Shown: positions 52,659 to 61,719, counted from the first letter of the stretch. The stretch is 64,000 nucleotides of DNA from Nocardioides antri (GCF_008373765.1 NZ_VUJW01000002.1:1-64000), one strand, 5' to 3'. Made by a program: numbers and translations. The notes: generated from the letters alone by a model not told the origin.

Positions 52659-53228
52659 GTGCCCTACCGCCACCACTACCGCAACTCTCGCCGCAAGGCG
52701 TACTGGGCGCTGGGGGCGGTCGCGGTGGTCGTGCTCGTCGTCGTAGGGCTACTGGTCGTCTCGCAGCGGGACGGCCCCGACGGCGACTCCTCGACGATCG
52801 CCACCGATCGACCGACGGAGCGCGGGACCGACCGGGACGACCAGCGCAGGCGTCACGACAAGAAGCGCCGCGACAAGGCCGGCTCGAAAGGACAGGAGGA
52901 CCCCCCGAGCTGGCTGGCAGGGGCCCCTGACCAGGGCGCATTCGTTCCCGGTGGGGCGCACCGTGCCGTGCTCACCGTGACCTCCGCCCAGGGGACGCCC
53001 GTCGGGGTCAAGTACGCCTTCCGCACCGGAGCGACCTACCGCGACGGCACGGTCACCGCCAACGGGTCGTGGAGAGCGGCGGAGACCGTGCGCGGGCACG
53101 AACCGCTCGCCGGCGTCATCGGTCAGGTGGCGTCGGGCTCGGTGACCTGCACCGCGACCCTCGACGGACGGGTGATCTCCACCAGGACCAGCTCCGGGCG
53201 CTTCGCCACGGTGCTCTGCGCCGCCTGA
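52659..53228 (+). CDS. MmpS-like membrane-anchored protein
   Basis: 189 residues. Basic N-terminus, one span (~17-38, 'LGAVAVVVLVVVGLLVV'), a long charged Arg/Lys/Asp linker (~42-85) and a C-terminal beta domain ('AVLTVTSAQGTPVGVKYAF...GSVTCTATLDGRVISTRTSSGRFATVLC') with two Cys. The strand pattern and the 'VTCxxxxDGxxxxxxxxxGxxxxxxC' spacing match the MmpS/MtrA-like transport-accessory family of mycobacteria, usually paired with MmpL, but no MmpL gene is adjacent. GTG start; role unknown. Confidence 0.65.
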   Translation: MPYRHHYRNSRRKAYWALGAVAVVVLVVVGLLVVSQRDGPDGDSSTIATDRPTERGTDRDDQRRRHDKKRRDKAGSKGQEDPPSWLAGAPDQGAFVPGGAHRAVLTVTSAQGTPVGVKYAFRTGATYRDGTVTANGSWRAAETVRGHEPLAGVIGQVASGSVTCTATLDGRVISTRTSSGRFATVLCAA

Positions 53229-53279
53229 CCCCGATCGGCCCGTCGGCAGGCTGCGGCCGCCTGGTGCAGACTTGGCGCC

Positions 53280-54371
53280 GTGACCCAAGCCGGCTGGTAC
53301 CCCGACCCCGCTGGTCAGCCCCAGACCTTCCGCTACTGGGACGGTTCCTCGTGGAGCCAGGAGACGACCAGCAACCCCTACGCGCCCCCGCCCGCTGCTG
53401 CGGGAGGGCCGCCGCCACCACCGCCCCCGCCGGCCGCACCGCCGTCCCAGCAGCCGCAGACCGTGTTCTCCGGCGGGCCGACGCCGCCGTCGCCGTACGG
53501 CCAGCTCCCGCCGCAACCCCAGGCCTTCGGTGCGGGCTACCCGCCCTCCCCGGCCGGCAGCTCCCGCGGCTCGGCCCTGACGATCCTGCTCGTCGTCGCC
53601 GCGGTGCTCGCGCTGGTCGGCCTCAGCGTCGGAGGGTTCTTCGGCTACCGCGCGTTCACCGACGACGACGACAGCGACGCGGACGCGAGTGAGCAGCCCA
53701 GCGCGACCGACAGCGCCACGACCGAGCCGACGGAGCCAACGGGGTCCACCGACCCGACCGATACGACCGGGACGAGCCCCACCGAGTCCGCCTCCACGGG
53801 CGTCGAGACCACCGAGCAGCAGTGCGCCGGCGGCCGGCCGCAGCCCTCGAACGAGCCCCCCGCCGGTGCGCAGCGGGTCACCGGGGGCGGCTTGAGCATC
53901 CCGATCCCGGACGGCTACACGGCCGACATCTCCTACGCCGAGCAGTTCACCTTCGCCGACGACTTCACGCCGCTGCAGAAGGTGATCGAGCAGACCGACC
54001 AGTCCGGGTGGGTGTCGATCTACGGCGTCGGCGGTCTCAGCAAGGGCAACGGGTTCACCGACCCGGAGCAGGCCGCGGAGGTGGTGATGAGCTGCATGGC
54101 GCAGTCGACCGACCTCTACGCGTTCTTCACCGGGCGCGAGGACCTCAGCTCCGGCGAGATCACGATCGACGGCAACGAGGCCTACCAGATCACAGCCGAG
54201 CTCCGGGTCGACAACCCCGACCTCACGGTCGAGGGCGACGTCGCCCAGGTGATCGTGGTCGACATGGGCGACGCGGAGACCTTCGGTCTCTACATCACCG
54301 TCGTGCCCATCGGCGACCAGGCGCTGATCGACCAGCAGGAGGCCGCGGTCGGCCAGATCAGGGCAGACTGA
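53280..54371 (+). CDS. DUF2510 membrane-anchored protein
   Basis: 363 residues. N-terminal DUF2510 motif 'AGWYPDPAGQPQTFRYWDGSSW' (~4-25), a Pro-rich cytoplasmic linker (~35-95), one span (~100-125, 'LTILLVVAAVLALVGLSVGGFFGY'), a Thr/Glu/Ser/Pro linker, and an extracytoplasmic domain (~170-363) beginning with a Cys. CAGACT lies 7 bases before the GTG, fitting a leaderless promoter. DUF2510 is an actinobacterial cytoplasmic module of unknown role, and the outer domain has no recognisable catalytic motif. Confidence 0.8.
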   Translation: MTQAGWYPDPAGQPQTFRYWDGSSWSQETTSNPYAPPPAAAGGPPPPPPPPAAPPSQQPQTVFSGGPTPPSPYGQLPPQPQAFGAGYPPSPAGSSRGSALTILLVVAAVLALVGLSVGGFFGYRAFTDDDDSDADASEQPSATDSATTEPTEPTGSTDPTDTTGTSPTESASTGVETTEQQCAGGRPQPSNEPPAGAQRVTGGGLSIPIPDGYTADISYAEQFTFADDFTPLQKVIEQTDQSGWVSIYGVGGLSKGNGFTDPEQAAEVVMSCMAQSTDLYAFFTGREDLSSGEITIDGNEAYQITAELRVDNPDLTVEGDVAQVIVVDMGDAETFGLYITVVPIGDQALIDQQEAAVGQIRAD

Positions 54372-54441
54372 GGGTGGGCTGACGGGAGCCTCGCCCGGTC
54401 CACCGGGACCCGCGGAGAGTGGCGGACTGGACACGACGCGC

Positions 54442-54509
54442 TACCGTCTTGGGCCGTGAGCCCCCTTGCGGTGGGCGTCCGCTGTCCAGAATCCCTGTCT
54501 GCGTTGTGA
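54442..54509 (+). promoter_or_regulatory. topA leader with possible 17-codon upstream ORF
   Basis: TACCGT (54442-54447) is a -10 candidate, 8 bases before a GTG at 54456 that opens a 17-codon frame (MSPLAVGVRCPESLSAL) ending at 54509, 12 bases before the topA start. If leaderless, this short peptide would be translated on every topA message and could tune topA translation. Confidence 0.35.
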
Positions 54510-54521
54510 AGTAGGTCCCGA

Positions 54522-57245
54522 GTGCCACACAAGTTGGTGATCGTCGAGTCACCGGCCAAGGCCCGCACGATCGGCGGGTACCTCGGCGACGGCTACGTCG
54601 TCGAGTCCTCCATCGGTCACATCCGCGACCTGCCCAACAACGCCGCCGACACCCCCGCGAAGATCAAGGACAAGCCGTGGGGGCGGCTGGCGATCGACGT
54701 CGAGCACGACTTCACGCCCTACTACGTCGTCCCGCGGGACAAGAAGAGCCACATCAGCAAGCTCAAGAGTCTCCTCAAGGACGCCGACGAGCTCTACCTC
54801 GCCACCGATGAGGACCGCGAGGGCGAGGCGATCGCCTGGCACCTGCTCGACGAGCTGAAGCCGAAGAACATCCCGGTGAAGCGGATGGTCTTCCACGAGA
54901 TCACCAAGTCCGCCATCCAGGAGGCGGCCGCCAACCCGCGCGACCTCGACATGGACCTGGTCGAGGCGCAGGAGACCCGCCGCATCCTCGACCGCCTCTA
55001 CGGCTACGAGGTCTCTCCCGTCCTGTGGCGCAAGGTGATGTCCGGCCTGTCCGCAGGCCGCGTCCAGTCGGTGGCGACGCGCCTGGTGGTCGACCGCGAG
55101 AAGGAGCGGATGGCGTTCCGGGTCGCGTCGTACTGGGACCTCGAGGGCACCTTCGACAGTGGAGTCGCCGGCGCCGACTCCGGTCCGCGGATGTTCCCCG
55201 CCAAGCTCTACTCCCTCGACGGCACCCGGGTCGCGTCCGGCTCCAACTTCGGGCCGGACGGACAGCTGAAGGGGCGCGCCGACGTCGTCCACCTCGACCG
55301 GACCCGCGCCGAGTCGCTGGTGTCGGCGCTCGCCGAGACGTCGTACGACGTCCGCTCGGTCGAGGCCAAGCCCTACAAGCGGTCGCCCTACCCGCCGTTC
55401 CGCACCACCACCCTCCAGCAGGAGGCGAGCCGCAAGCTCGGCATGAGCGCCAGCGTGACCATGTCGGTCGCGCAGCGGCTCTACGAGAACGGCTTCATCA
55501 CCTACATGCGCACCGACTCGACCACGCTCTCGGGCAGCGCGATCGGCGCGGCGCGGTCGCAGGTGCGGGAGCTGTACGGCGCCGAGTACCTCCCGGACTC
55601 ACCGCGGACCTACACCAGCAAGGTCAAGAACGCCCAGGAGGCGCACGAGGCGATCCGGCCGGCGGGCGAGTCGTTTCGCACCCCCGCCCAGACCGGGCTG
55701 ACCGGCGACCAGTTCCGCCTCTACGAGCTGATCTGGATGCGCACCGTCGCCTCCCAGATGAAGGACGCGGTCGGCCAGTCCGTCTCGGTGCGGATCGGCG
55801 GCCGGGCCGCGACCGGCGCGGACGTCGTGTTCTCCGCGTCCGGCCGGGTGATCACGTTCCACGGCTTCCTCAAGGCCTACGTCGAGGGCACCGACGAGGG
55901 TGCCGCCAAGGACGACCAGGAGACCCGCCTCCCGGCGCTGTCCGAGGGCGACCCGGTCTCGGCCGCGTCCCTGAGCGCCAACGGCCACGAGACGAAGCCG
56001 CCGTCCCGCTACACCGAGGCCACCTTGATCAAGGAGCTCGAGGACCGGCAGATCGGCCGGCCGTCGACGTACGCCTCGATCATCGGCACCATCCTCAACC
56101 GCGGCTACGTCTACAAGAAGGGCACCGCGCTGGTGCCGGCGTGGATCGCGTTCTCCGTGGTCCGGCTGCTCGAGGAGCACTTCACGCGGCTGATCGACTA
56201 CGACTTCACCGCGCTGATGGAGACCGTCCTCGACGACGTCGCCCGCGGCGAGAAGGACCGGGTCACCGAGCTCAGCGAGTTCTACTACGGGTCCGAGAAG
56301 CTCGCCGGTCTCAAGCCGCTCGTCGACGGGCTGGGCGACATCGACGCCAAGGAGCTGGCGACGTTCCCGGTCGGATCGCCGGAGGACGGGATCGCCCTGC
56401 GGGTCGGCAAGTACGGCCCCTACTTGGAGACCACTGCGGGCCCCGACGACGACGGGTCCTTCGTGTCTCAGCGCGCGAACGTGCCCGACGACCTGCCGCC
56501 GGACGAGCTGACCCTGGCCAAGGCCAAGGAGCTGCTGGCCAACCCGGCGGGCGAGGAGATCGACCTCGGCAACCACCCCGAGACCGGGCTGCGGGTCGTC
56601 GCCAAGAACGGCCGGTTCGGTCCCTACGTCACCGAGGAGCTCCCCGAGGACGCTCCGCGGAGTGGGAAGAAGGGGCAGGCGAAGCCGCGCACCAGCTCGC
56701 TCTTCAAGTCGATGTCGCTCGACACCGTCACCCTGGCCGACGCGGTGAAGCTGCTGTCGCTGCCGCGGATCGTCGGCACGGCCGAGGACGGTGAGGAGAT
56801 CACCGCCCAGAACGGCCGCTACGGCCCCTACCTCAAGAAGGGCACCGACTCCCGCTCGCTGCAGTCCGAGGACCAGCTCTTCACCATCACGCTCGACGAG
56901 GCGCTGGCGATCTACGCCCAGCCCAAGCAGCGCGGGCGGGCGGCCGCGGCGCCGCCGCTCAAGGAGCTCGGCAACGATCCGGTCTCCGGGCAGCCGATCG
57001 TGGTGAAGGCCGGCCGTTTCGGCGAGTACGTCACCGACGGCGAGTTCAACGCCACCCTCCGCAAGGACGACTCGGTCGAGGCGATCACCCTCGAGCGGGC
57101 TGCCGAGCTGCTCGCCGAGCGGCGGGCGAAGGGCCCGGCGAAGAAGACGGCCAAGAAGGGCGCGAAGAAGGCCCCGGCCAAGAAGAGCACGGCCAAGAAG
57201 ACTGCGAAGAAGACGGCGAAGAAGACGACCGCCAAGAAGAAGTGA
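54522..57245 (+). CDS. topA: DNA topoisomerase I (type IA), actinobacterial
   Basis: 907 residues, GTG start. TOPRIM acidic residues: Glu in 'LVIVESPAKART' and 'ATDEDREGEAIAWHL'. Catalytic Tyr is Y328 in 'GFITYMRTDST'. The C-terminal part has repeats of 'VGKYGPYLET', 'NGRFGPYVTE', 'NGRYGPYLKK' and 'AGRFGEYVTD' instead of the zinc fingers of E. coli TopA, as in mycobacteria. It ends in a Lys/Ala-rich basic tail of about 45 residues that gives processivity in actinobacterial enzymes. Relaxes negative supercoils; essential. No close partner operon; tmk and holB follow. Confidence 0.98.
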   Translation: MPHKLVIVESPAKARTIGGYLGDGYVVESSIGHIRDLPNNAADTPAKIKDKPWGRLAIDVEHDFTPYYVVPRDKKSHISKLKSLLKDADELYLATDEDREGEAIAWHLLDELKPKNIPVKRMVFHEITKSAIQEAAANPRDLDMDLVEAQETRRILDRLYGYEVSPVLWRKVMSGLSAGRVQSVATRLVVDREKERMAFRVASYWDLEGTFDSGVAGADSGPRMFPAKLYSLDGTRVASGSNFGPDGQLKGRADVVHLDRTRAESLVSALAETSYDVRSVEAKPYKRSPYPPFRTTTLQQEASRKLGMSASVTMSVAQRLYENGFITYMRTDSTTLSGSAIGAARSQVRELYGAEYLPDSPRTYTSKVKNAQEAHEAIRPAGESFRTPAQTGLTGDQFRLYELIWMRTVASQMKDAVGQSVSVRIGGRAATGADVVFSASGRVITFHGFLKAYVEGTDEGAAKDDQETRLPALSEGDPVSAASLSANGHETKPPSRYTEATLIKELEDRQIGRPSTYASIIGTILNRGYVYKKGTALVPAWIAFSVVRLLEEHFTRLIDYDFTALMETVLDDVARGEKDRVTELSEFYYGSEKLAGLKPLVDGLGDIDAKELATFPVGSPEDGIALRVGKYGPYLETTAGPDDDGSFVSQRANVPDDLPPDELTLAKAKELLANPAGEEIDLGNHPETGLRVVAKNGRFGPYVTEELPEDAPRSGKKGQAKPRTSSLFKSMSLDTVTLADAVKLLSLPRIVGTAEDGEEITAQNGRYGPYLKKGTDSRSLQSEDQLFTITLDEALAIYAQPKQRGRAAAAPPLKELGNDPVSGQPIVVKAGRFGEYVTDGEFNATLRKDDSVEAITLERAAELLAERRAKGPAKKTAKKGAKKAPAKKSTAKKTAKKTAKKTTAKKK

Positions 57246-57248
57246 GCC

Positions 57249-57292
57249 GGTCGCCGAGGTGCGAGGCCGCCCGCGGTCGAGCCTCGAGACCT
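57249..57292. repeat. Interspersed repeat between topA and tmk
   Basis: GGTCGCCGAGGTGCGAGGCC, a diverged centre, then GTCGAGCCTCGAGACC: a variant of the 7478-7516 element, starting 4 bases after the topA stop. Possibly acts as the topA terminator. Confidence 0.55.
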
Positions 57293-57324
57293 CCGGCGTC
57301 GGGCCGGTCGTCTAGGTTGCTCCC

Positions 57325-57990
57325 GTGAGCTCCTCGTGGCCCGGCCGCTACAGCGACACCGGTGTGTTCGTCTGCCTCGAGGGCGGCGAGGGATCGGGCA
57401 AGTCGACGCAGTCGCGGTTGCTCCGCGACGCGCTGGTCGCGCAGGGCTACGACGTGCGCCTCACCTTCGAGCCCGGTGACACCGTGGTCGGCAAGGAGGT
57501 GCGCCGGATCGTGCTCAGCCCCGAGACCGGCGACCTCGACGACCGCACCGAGGCGCTGCTCTACGCCGCCGACAAGGCCGAGCACGTCGCGACCGTCGTG
57601 CTGCCGGCGCTGGCGCGCGGCGAGGTGGTCATCACCGACCGCTACGTCGACTCCGCGCTCGCCTACCAGGGCGCCGGCCGTGACTCGCTCGACCTGGCCG
57701 AGTTGGAGCAGGTCGCCCGGTGGGCGACCGGCGACCTGCGTCCCCACCTGACCGTGGTGCTCGACCTCGAGCCGGAGGCGGGCCTCGGCCGCTTCAGCGA
57801 GCGGGACCGCATCGAGGGCGAGTCGCTGCAGTTCCACCAGCGGGTGCGGCAGGCGTTCCTCGATCTCGCTGCCGCCAACCCCGACCACTACCTCGTCCTG
57901 GACGCGCGGGCTCCCGTCGACGAGATCGCCACCGCCATCCGCGAGCGCGTCGCGCCGCTGCTCGTGCAGGCGGAGCGGAGGTCCGCATGA
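57325..57990 (+). CDS. tmk: Thymidylate kinase
   Basis: 221 residues, GTG start 6 bases after TAGGTT, a leaderless arrangement. The P-loop 'EGGEGSGKST' (~19-28), the DR(Y/H) motif 'VVITDRYVDSALAYQG' (~97-112) and a lid segment around 'ERDRIEGESLQF' are present. Phosphorylates dTMP to dTDP for DNA synthesis. Overlaps holB by 4 bases, the usual actinobacterial tmk-holB pair. Confidence 0.96.
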   Translation: MSSSWPGRYSDTGVFVCLEGGEGSGKSTQSRLLRDALVAQGYDVRLTFEPGDTVVGKEVRRIVLSPETGDLDDRTEALLYAADKAEHVATVVLPALARGEVVITDRYVDSALAYQGAGRDSLDLAELEQVARWATGDLRPHLTVVLDLEPEAGLGRFSERDRIEGESLQFHQRVRQAFLDLAAANPDHYLVLDARAPVDEIATAIRERVAPLLVQAERRSA

Positions 57991-59159
57991 CGGTGTGGGA
58001 CACCCTCGTCGGCCAGCGCACGGTCATCGGGCAGCTGCAGACGGCGGTCGCCGGGCAGGGGATGAGCCATGCCTGGCTGTTCACCGGCCCGCCCGGATCG
58101 GGCCGGTCCAACACCGCGGTCGCGTTCGCGGCGGCGCTGCAGTGCGAGCACGCGGGCCTCGGCTCCGACTGCCCGGACGGCTGCCACGACTGCCACACGG
58201 TGCTCGCCGGCAGCCACGCCGACGTCGCCCTCGTCCGCACCGAGAAGCTGACCATCGGTGTGAAGGAGGTCCGCGACCTGGTCCGGCGGGCGTCCCTGAC
58301 GCCGATGGGCAGGCGCTGGCAGATCCTCATCGTCGAGGACGCCGACCGTCTCACCGAGCAGGCCTGCAACGCCCTGCTCAAGGCGATCGAGGAGCCCAAC
58401 GCCCGCACCGTGTGGATGCTCTGCACCCCCACGGTCGAGGACGTCTTGCCGACGATCCGGTCGCGCTGCCGGCTGGTCTCCCTCAGCACGCCGACCGCCA
58501 CCGACGTCTCCGGCTTCCTGCAGTCGCTGGGGTGCGACGCCGAGCGCGCGTCGTACGCCGCCCGTGCGAGCCAGGGCCACATCGGCCGTGCCCGCGCCCT
58601 GGCGTTCGACGACGCGGTGCGGGCGCGTCGCCAGGACGTCGTCTCCATGCCCGCCCGGCTCACCACCCTGAAGGCGTGCCTCGCCTCGGCCAGCCGGCTC
58701 GCCGAGGTCGCCAAGGCGGAGGCCGACGAGATCACCGCCCAGCTCGACGCCCGGGAGAAGGCCGACCTCGACTCGGCCTACGGCGTGGTGGAGCGCGGCC
58801 GCCGGCCGAAGGAGTACGCACCCGCGCTGCGCGACCTTGAGCAGGCGCAGAAGACCCGCGCGAAGCGGCGCCAGCTCGACGTCGTCGACCGCGGTCTGGT
58901 CGACCTGGTCTCGGTCTACCGGGACGCCATCGCCCTGGCCACGGGCGCGCCCGGCGAGCTGGTCAACGAGGACATCCGGCCGGACATCGAGCGGATCGTG
59001 GAGACCTCGTCCCCCGGGTTGAATTTGCAGCGGATCGGTTGGATCTTCGAGGCGAGGGAACAGATGCTGGAGTTCAACGTGCCTGTTCCTCTCGCGTTGG
59101 AGTCGATGATGGTCGCGCTTCGCACGACCGACGTGCTGTCCGGTGCCGACCGGAGCTGA
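57987..59159 (+). CDS. holB: DNA polymerase III subunit delta prime
   Basis: 390 residues. AAA+ clamp-loader fold: 'GPPGSGRSNTA' (~28-38) is a P-loop whose Lys is Arg, as in the non-hydrolysing delta' subunit; four Cys of a zinc module lie in 'CEHAG...CPDGCHDC' (~49-63). Later come 'LIVEDADRLTEQACNALLKAIEEP' and the sensor 'PTIRSRCR'. The ATG overlaps the tmk stop. Part of the clamp loader with DnaX and HolA. Confidence 0.95.
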   Translation: MTVWDTLVGQRTVIGQLQTAVAGQGMSHAWLFTGPPGSGRSNTAVAFAAALQCEHAGLGSDCPDGCHDCHTVLAGSHADVALVRTEKLTIGVKEVRDLVRRASLTPMGRRWQILIVEDADRLTEQACNALLKAIEEPNARTVWMLCTPTVEDVLPTIRSRCRLVSLSTPTATDVSGFLQSLGCDAERASYAARASQGHIGRARALAFDDAVRARRQDVVSMPARLTTLKACLASASRLAEVAKAEADEITAQLDAREKADLDSAYGVVERGRRPKEYAPALRDLEQAQKTRAKRRQLDVVDRGLVDLVSVYRDAIALATGAPGELVNEDIRPDIERIVETSSPGLNLQRIGWIFEAREQMLEFNVPVPLALESMMVALRTTDVLSGADRS

Positions 59160-59167
59160 GGAGAGTC

Positions 59168-60733
59168 GTGAAGAAGCTGATCATCGCCGTCGTCGTGATC
59201 TGGGTGCTCGTGATCACCGCTGGCGTCACTGTCGGCATCGTGCTGCTGTCGGGCGACGACGACTCGGACAACGACGCCGACCGTGACCCGACGCCGTCGC
59301 AGACCGAGTCGTCCCCGTCGTCCCCGCCGACCACGGGCGGGTCCGTGCCCGACGGCCTGGAGTCGTTCTACGGCCAGCAGATCGCCTGGGAGTCGTGCGG
59401 GCCGAACCAGTGCGGCGTGCTGGAGGTCCCGCTCGACTACGCCGACCCGGCGGGCGAGACGATCGAGGTCGCGCTGGAGATGGCGCCGGCGACCGGCGAC
59501 CGGATCGGGTCGCTCGTGGTCAACCCCGGCGGCCCGGGAGCGCCCGGCACGTCGGTGGCCGAGGACGCTGACTCCTACTTCGCCGACGAGCTGCGCCAGC
59601 GCTACGACATCGTCGGTTTCGACCCGCGCGGCACCGGCGACTCGAGCCCGGTCGACTGCCTCACCGACAGCGACCTCGACGCCTACATCGCCGCCGACCC
59701 CGACCCCGACGACAGCGGTGAGGTCGAGGAGGTGGTCGAGAACCAGGAGGAGTTCTGGACGGGGTGCGAGCAGAAGTCCGGCGACCTCGCCTCCCACGTG
59801 AGCACGATCGAGGTCGCTCGCGACATGGACGTGCTCCGTGCGGTGCTGGGGGAGCGGAAGCTGCCCTACTTCGGGTTCTCCTACGGCACCCGCCTCGGTG
59901 CGACGTACGCCGAGCTGTTCCCCGACAACGTCGGCCGGTTCGTGCTCGACGGCGCCGTCGACCCGAGCCTGCCGACCCTCGAGGGATCGCTCAGCCAGGC
60001 CGAGGGCTTCGAGACCGCGCTGCGTGCCTACCTGGAGAACTGCGTCGACAGCGGCGACTGCTTCCTCGGCAGCTCGGTCGACGAGGGACTCACCACCATC
60101 AGCGACCTGCTGGCCGACATCGACGACGAGCCGCTGCCGACCGACCAGGAGCGCGACCTCACCATCGGCAACGCCTTCTACGGCCTGGTGACGCCGCTCT
60201 ACTCCGAGGACAACTGGCCCTACCTCGATCTCGGGCTCGAGGAGGCGCTCGACGGGGACGGCAGCACGCTGCTGCTGCTCTCGGACTTCTACGGCTCGCG
60301 CGAGGGTGGCGAGTACGTCGACAACAGCCTCGAGGCGATCAGCGTCATCAACTGCCTCGACGATCCGTGGTCGGTCTCGGCCGAGGAGGTCCCCGACTAC
60401 TTCGACGAGTTCGAGGACGCCTCGCCGACCTTCGGCCGGGTCTTCGCCTGGAGCCTGGTGACCTGCCACGGCACCCCGTTCGAGACCAGCGAGCCCGAGA
60501 TCGAGATCGACGGTTCGGGCGCGGCGCCGATCGTCGTCATCGGCACCACCCGCGACCCGGCCACGCCCTACCACGAGGCCGTCGCGATGGCCGAGCAGCT
60601 CGACTCCGGCGTCCTGCTGAGCCGCGAGGGCGACGGCCACACGGCCTACAACCGCGGCAACGACTGCATCGACGACGCCGTCCACGCCTACCTCATCGAG
60701 GGCACCGCCCCGGCCGACGGCAAGGAGTGCTGA
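59168..60733 (+). CDS. Membrane-anchored/secreted alpha/beta hydrolase (tripeptidyl aminopeptidase-like)
   Basis: 521 residues from the GTG at 59168 with GAGGAGAG upstream. An N-terminal hydrophobic span (~3-27) without a clear lipobox is followed by an Asp/Ser/Thr-rich linker. Catalytic Ser is S238 in 'GFSYGTRLG'; oxyanion-region 'NPGGPGAPG' (~120) and 'DPRGTGDS' (~155) follow the SlpD/CaeA family pattern, and the catalytic Asp and His probably lie in 'GTTRDPATPY' and 'GDGHTAY' near the end. Six or more Cys in the outer part suggest disulfides. Likely an extracellular peptidase or esterase; substrate unknown. Confidence 0.88.
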   Translation: MKKLIIAVVVIWVLVITAGVTVGIVLLSGDDDSDNDADRDPTPSQTESSPSSPPTTGGSVPDGLESFYGQQIAWESCGPNQCGVLEVPLDYADPAGETIEVALEMAPATGDRIGSLVVNPGGPGAPGTSVAEDADSYFADELRQRYDIVGFDPRGTGDSSPVDCLTDSDLDAYIAADPDPDDSGEVEEVVENQEEFWTGCEQKSGDLASHVSTIEVARDMDVLRAVLGERKLPYFGFSYGTRLGATYAELFPDNVGRFVLDGAVDPSLPTLEGSLSQAEGFETALRAYLENCVDSGDCFLGSSVDEGLTTISDLLADIDDEPLPTDQERDLTIGNAFYGLVTPLYSEDNWPYLDLGLEEALDGDGSTLLLLSDFYGSREGGEYVDNSLEAISVINCLDDPWSVSAEEVPDYFDEFEDASPTFGRVFAWSLVTCHGTPFETSEPEIEIDGSGAAPIVVIGTTRDPATPYHEAVAMAEQLDSGVLLSREGDGHTAYNRGNDCIDDAVHAYLIEGTAPADGKEC

Positions 60734-60776
60734 GCGCGGCCGTCCTGTCGGTTTCGTGACGGCGTCGGCCCGCCGG

Positions 60777-60782
60777 TATGCT
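60777..60782 (+). promoter_or_regulatory. -10 element of the tRNA-Thr gene
   Basis: TATGCT, with a start site expected near 60789, about 20 bases before the mature tRNA. The -35 region (around 60754) is poor in consensus. It follows the hydrolase gene's stop by 44 bases. Confidence 0.5.
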
Positions 60783-60808
60783 TCCGCAGGTTGCTGCCCC
60801 GGCAGCAC

Positions 60809-60881
60809 GCCGCCTTAGCTCAGTCGGTAGAGCGGCTCACTCGTAATGAGCAGGTCGTCGGTTCGATTCCGACAGGCGGCT
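60809..60881 (+). tRNA. tRNA-Thr (anticodon CGU)
   Basis: Cloverleaf read directly: acceptor GCCGCCT/AGGCGGC, D-arm GCTC/GAGC, anticodon stem GCTCA/TGAGC with loop CTCGTAA (anticodon CGT in DNA, reading ACG), T-arm GTCGG/CCGAC with loop TTCGATT. 73 bases, no encoded CCA, discriminator T. A hairpin terminator follows at 60889. Confidence 0.95.
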
Positions 60882-60888
60882 CGGCGTT

Positions 60889-60914
60889 AAACCCGGTCCG
60901 AGAGGGCCGGGTTT
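60889..60914 (+). terminator. Hairpin terminator after tRNA-Thr
   Basis: AAACCCGG (60889-60896) pairs with CCGGGTTT (60907-60914) around a 10-base loop with a further inner CC/GG pair, directly after the tRNA. Confidence 0.8.
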
Positions 60915-61352
60915 CGTCGTTCCTGTCGCCATTGCTGCAGCCAGGTCGGAGCGGAAGCGTGAACACGAAGCGTCAGGTTCTGTACAACCTGAGCGGCAGG
61001 TAAATCCGCAAGCTCCGCGTGATCCACAAGACCAACGAAGATTGGCACAGAGGGCTGGTCAGTGGCAGTCAGGAACGCAAAGAAGGACGACGGAACGCTG
61101 GCGCTGAAGGCCGATATCGCATCGTCATTTACGGCGCTCGCGAGGACCCGAACCGATGACGGGAAATGGGTCGAGATCGAGGGGACTGCTGCCGTTGAGC
61201 GCCCCCAACCCGGCTCACCCGAGTGGGGCGGGTCACGTCTCGACCCGGGCCTATTCGAGGATAGCCGTCGTCACCGCGGGTATTGGAGAGCCACGACGCT
61301 CTCAGTTCAGAACCAGCTGAGGCACCGTGTGACAGAAGCAAGGAACACAACC
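60915..61352. other. Lower-GC stretch after tRNA-Thr without a confident gene
   Basis: About 440 bases with visibly lower GC and weaker codon bias than the rest of the window. An open frame from the GTG at 61062 runs in frame into the following membrane-protein gene without a stop, so an N-terminal extension cannot be excluded, but there is no ribosome site and residues look unlike a folded domain. The position just downstream of a tRNA gene suits the remnant of an integrated element; no integrase or duplicated tRNA end was found. Confidence 0.4.
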
Positions 61353-61670
61353 ATGGCTACCTCCAGCCCGTCCCAGCAGTACGGAACGGCCGCCACGACC
61401 ACGACCGGCCGCCGGGTCAGCACCGAGACGAAGGCGTCCTTCAAGACGTCCGAGCTTGCCGTCTACATCCTCGCGGTGATCGGTGTGCTGATCGCGTCCG
61501 CCGTGGCCGACAGCACCGACTTCGGCACCCAGGAGGCGTGGTGGTTCATCACGCTCCTGACCATCGGCTACATGATCAGCCGTGGCCTGGCCAAGTCCGG
61601 CAGCCGCGACTTCTACGACGACAACCACGACGACGTCAACCGCGGTCAGCGCAACCACACGACCGCGTAA
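61353..61670 (+). CDS. Small two-span membrane protein, hypothetical
   Basis: 105 residues from the ATG at 61353, chosen because AAGGA lies 8 bases upstream. A Ser/Thr-rich polar N-terminus (~35 residues) precedes two spans ('LAVYILAVIGVLIASAVA' and 'WFITLLTIGYMISRGLA') and a polar Asp/Asn/His-rich tail ('DFYDDNHDDVNRGQRNHTTA'). No known domain recognised. It is monocistronic, followed by a strong hairpin. Confidence 0.75.
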   Translation: MATSSPSQQYGTAATTTTGRRVSTETKASFKTSELAVYILAVIGVLIASAVADSTDFGTQEAWWFITLLTIGYMISRGLAKSGSRDFYDDNHDDVNRGQRNHTTA

Positions 61671-61687
61671 GGCGCATCCGCGAAAAC

Positions 61688-61719
61688 CCGCCCCATCTGG
61701 CTACGGCCAGGTGGGGCGG
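61688..61719. terminator. Bidirectional terminator hairpin
   Basis: CCGCCCCATCTGGC (61688-61701) pairs with GCCAGGTGGGGCGG (61706-61719), one mismatch in 14, loop TACG. Preceded by AAAA and followed by GTTTG. Eighteen bases after the small membrane-protein stop. Confidence 0.85.

Noticed and set aside
60791-61003. 70-codon ORF over the tRNA
   Set aside because: Consists mostly of the tRNA and its terminator.
61062-61352. 97-codon N-terminal extension of the small membrane protein
   Set aside because: No ribosome site at the upstream start, while AAGGA precedes the internal ATG at 61353; left as a possibility only.
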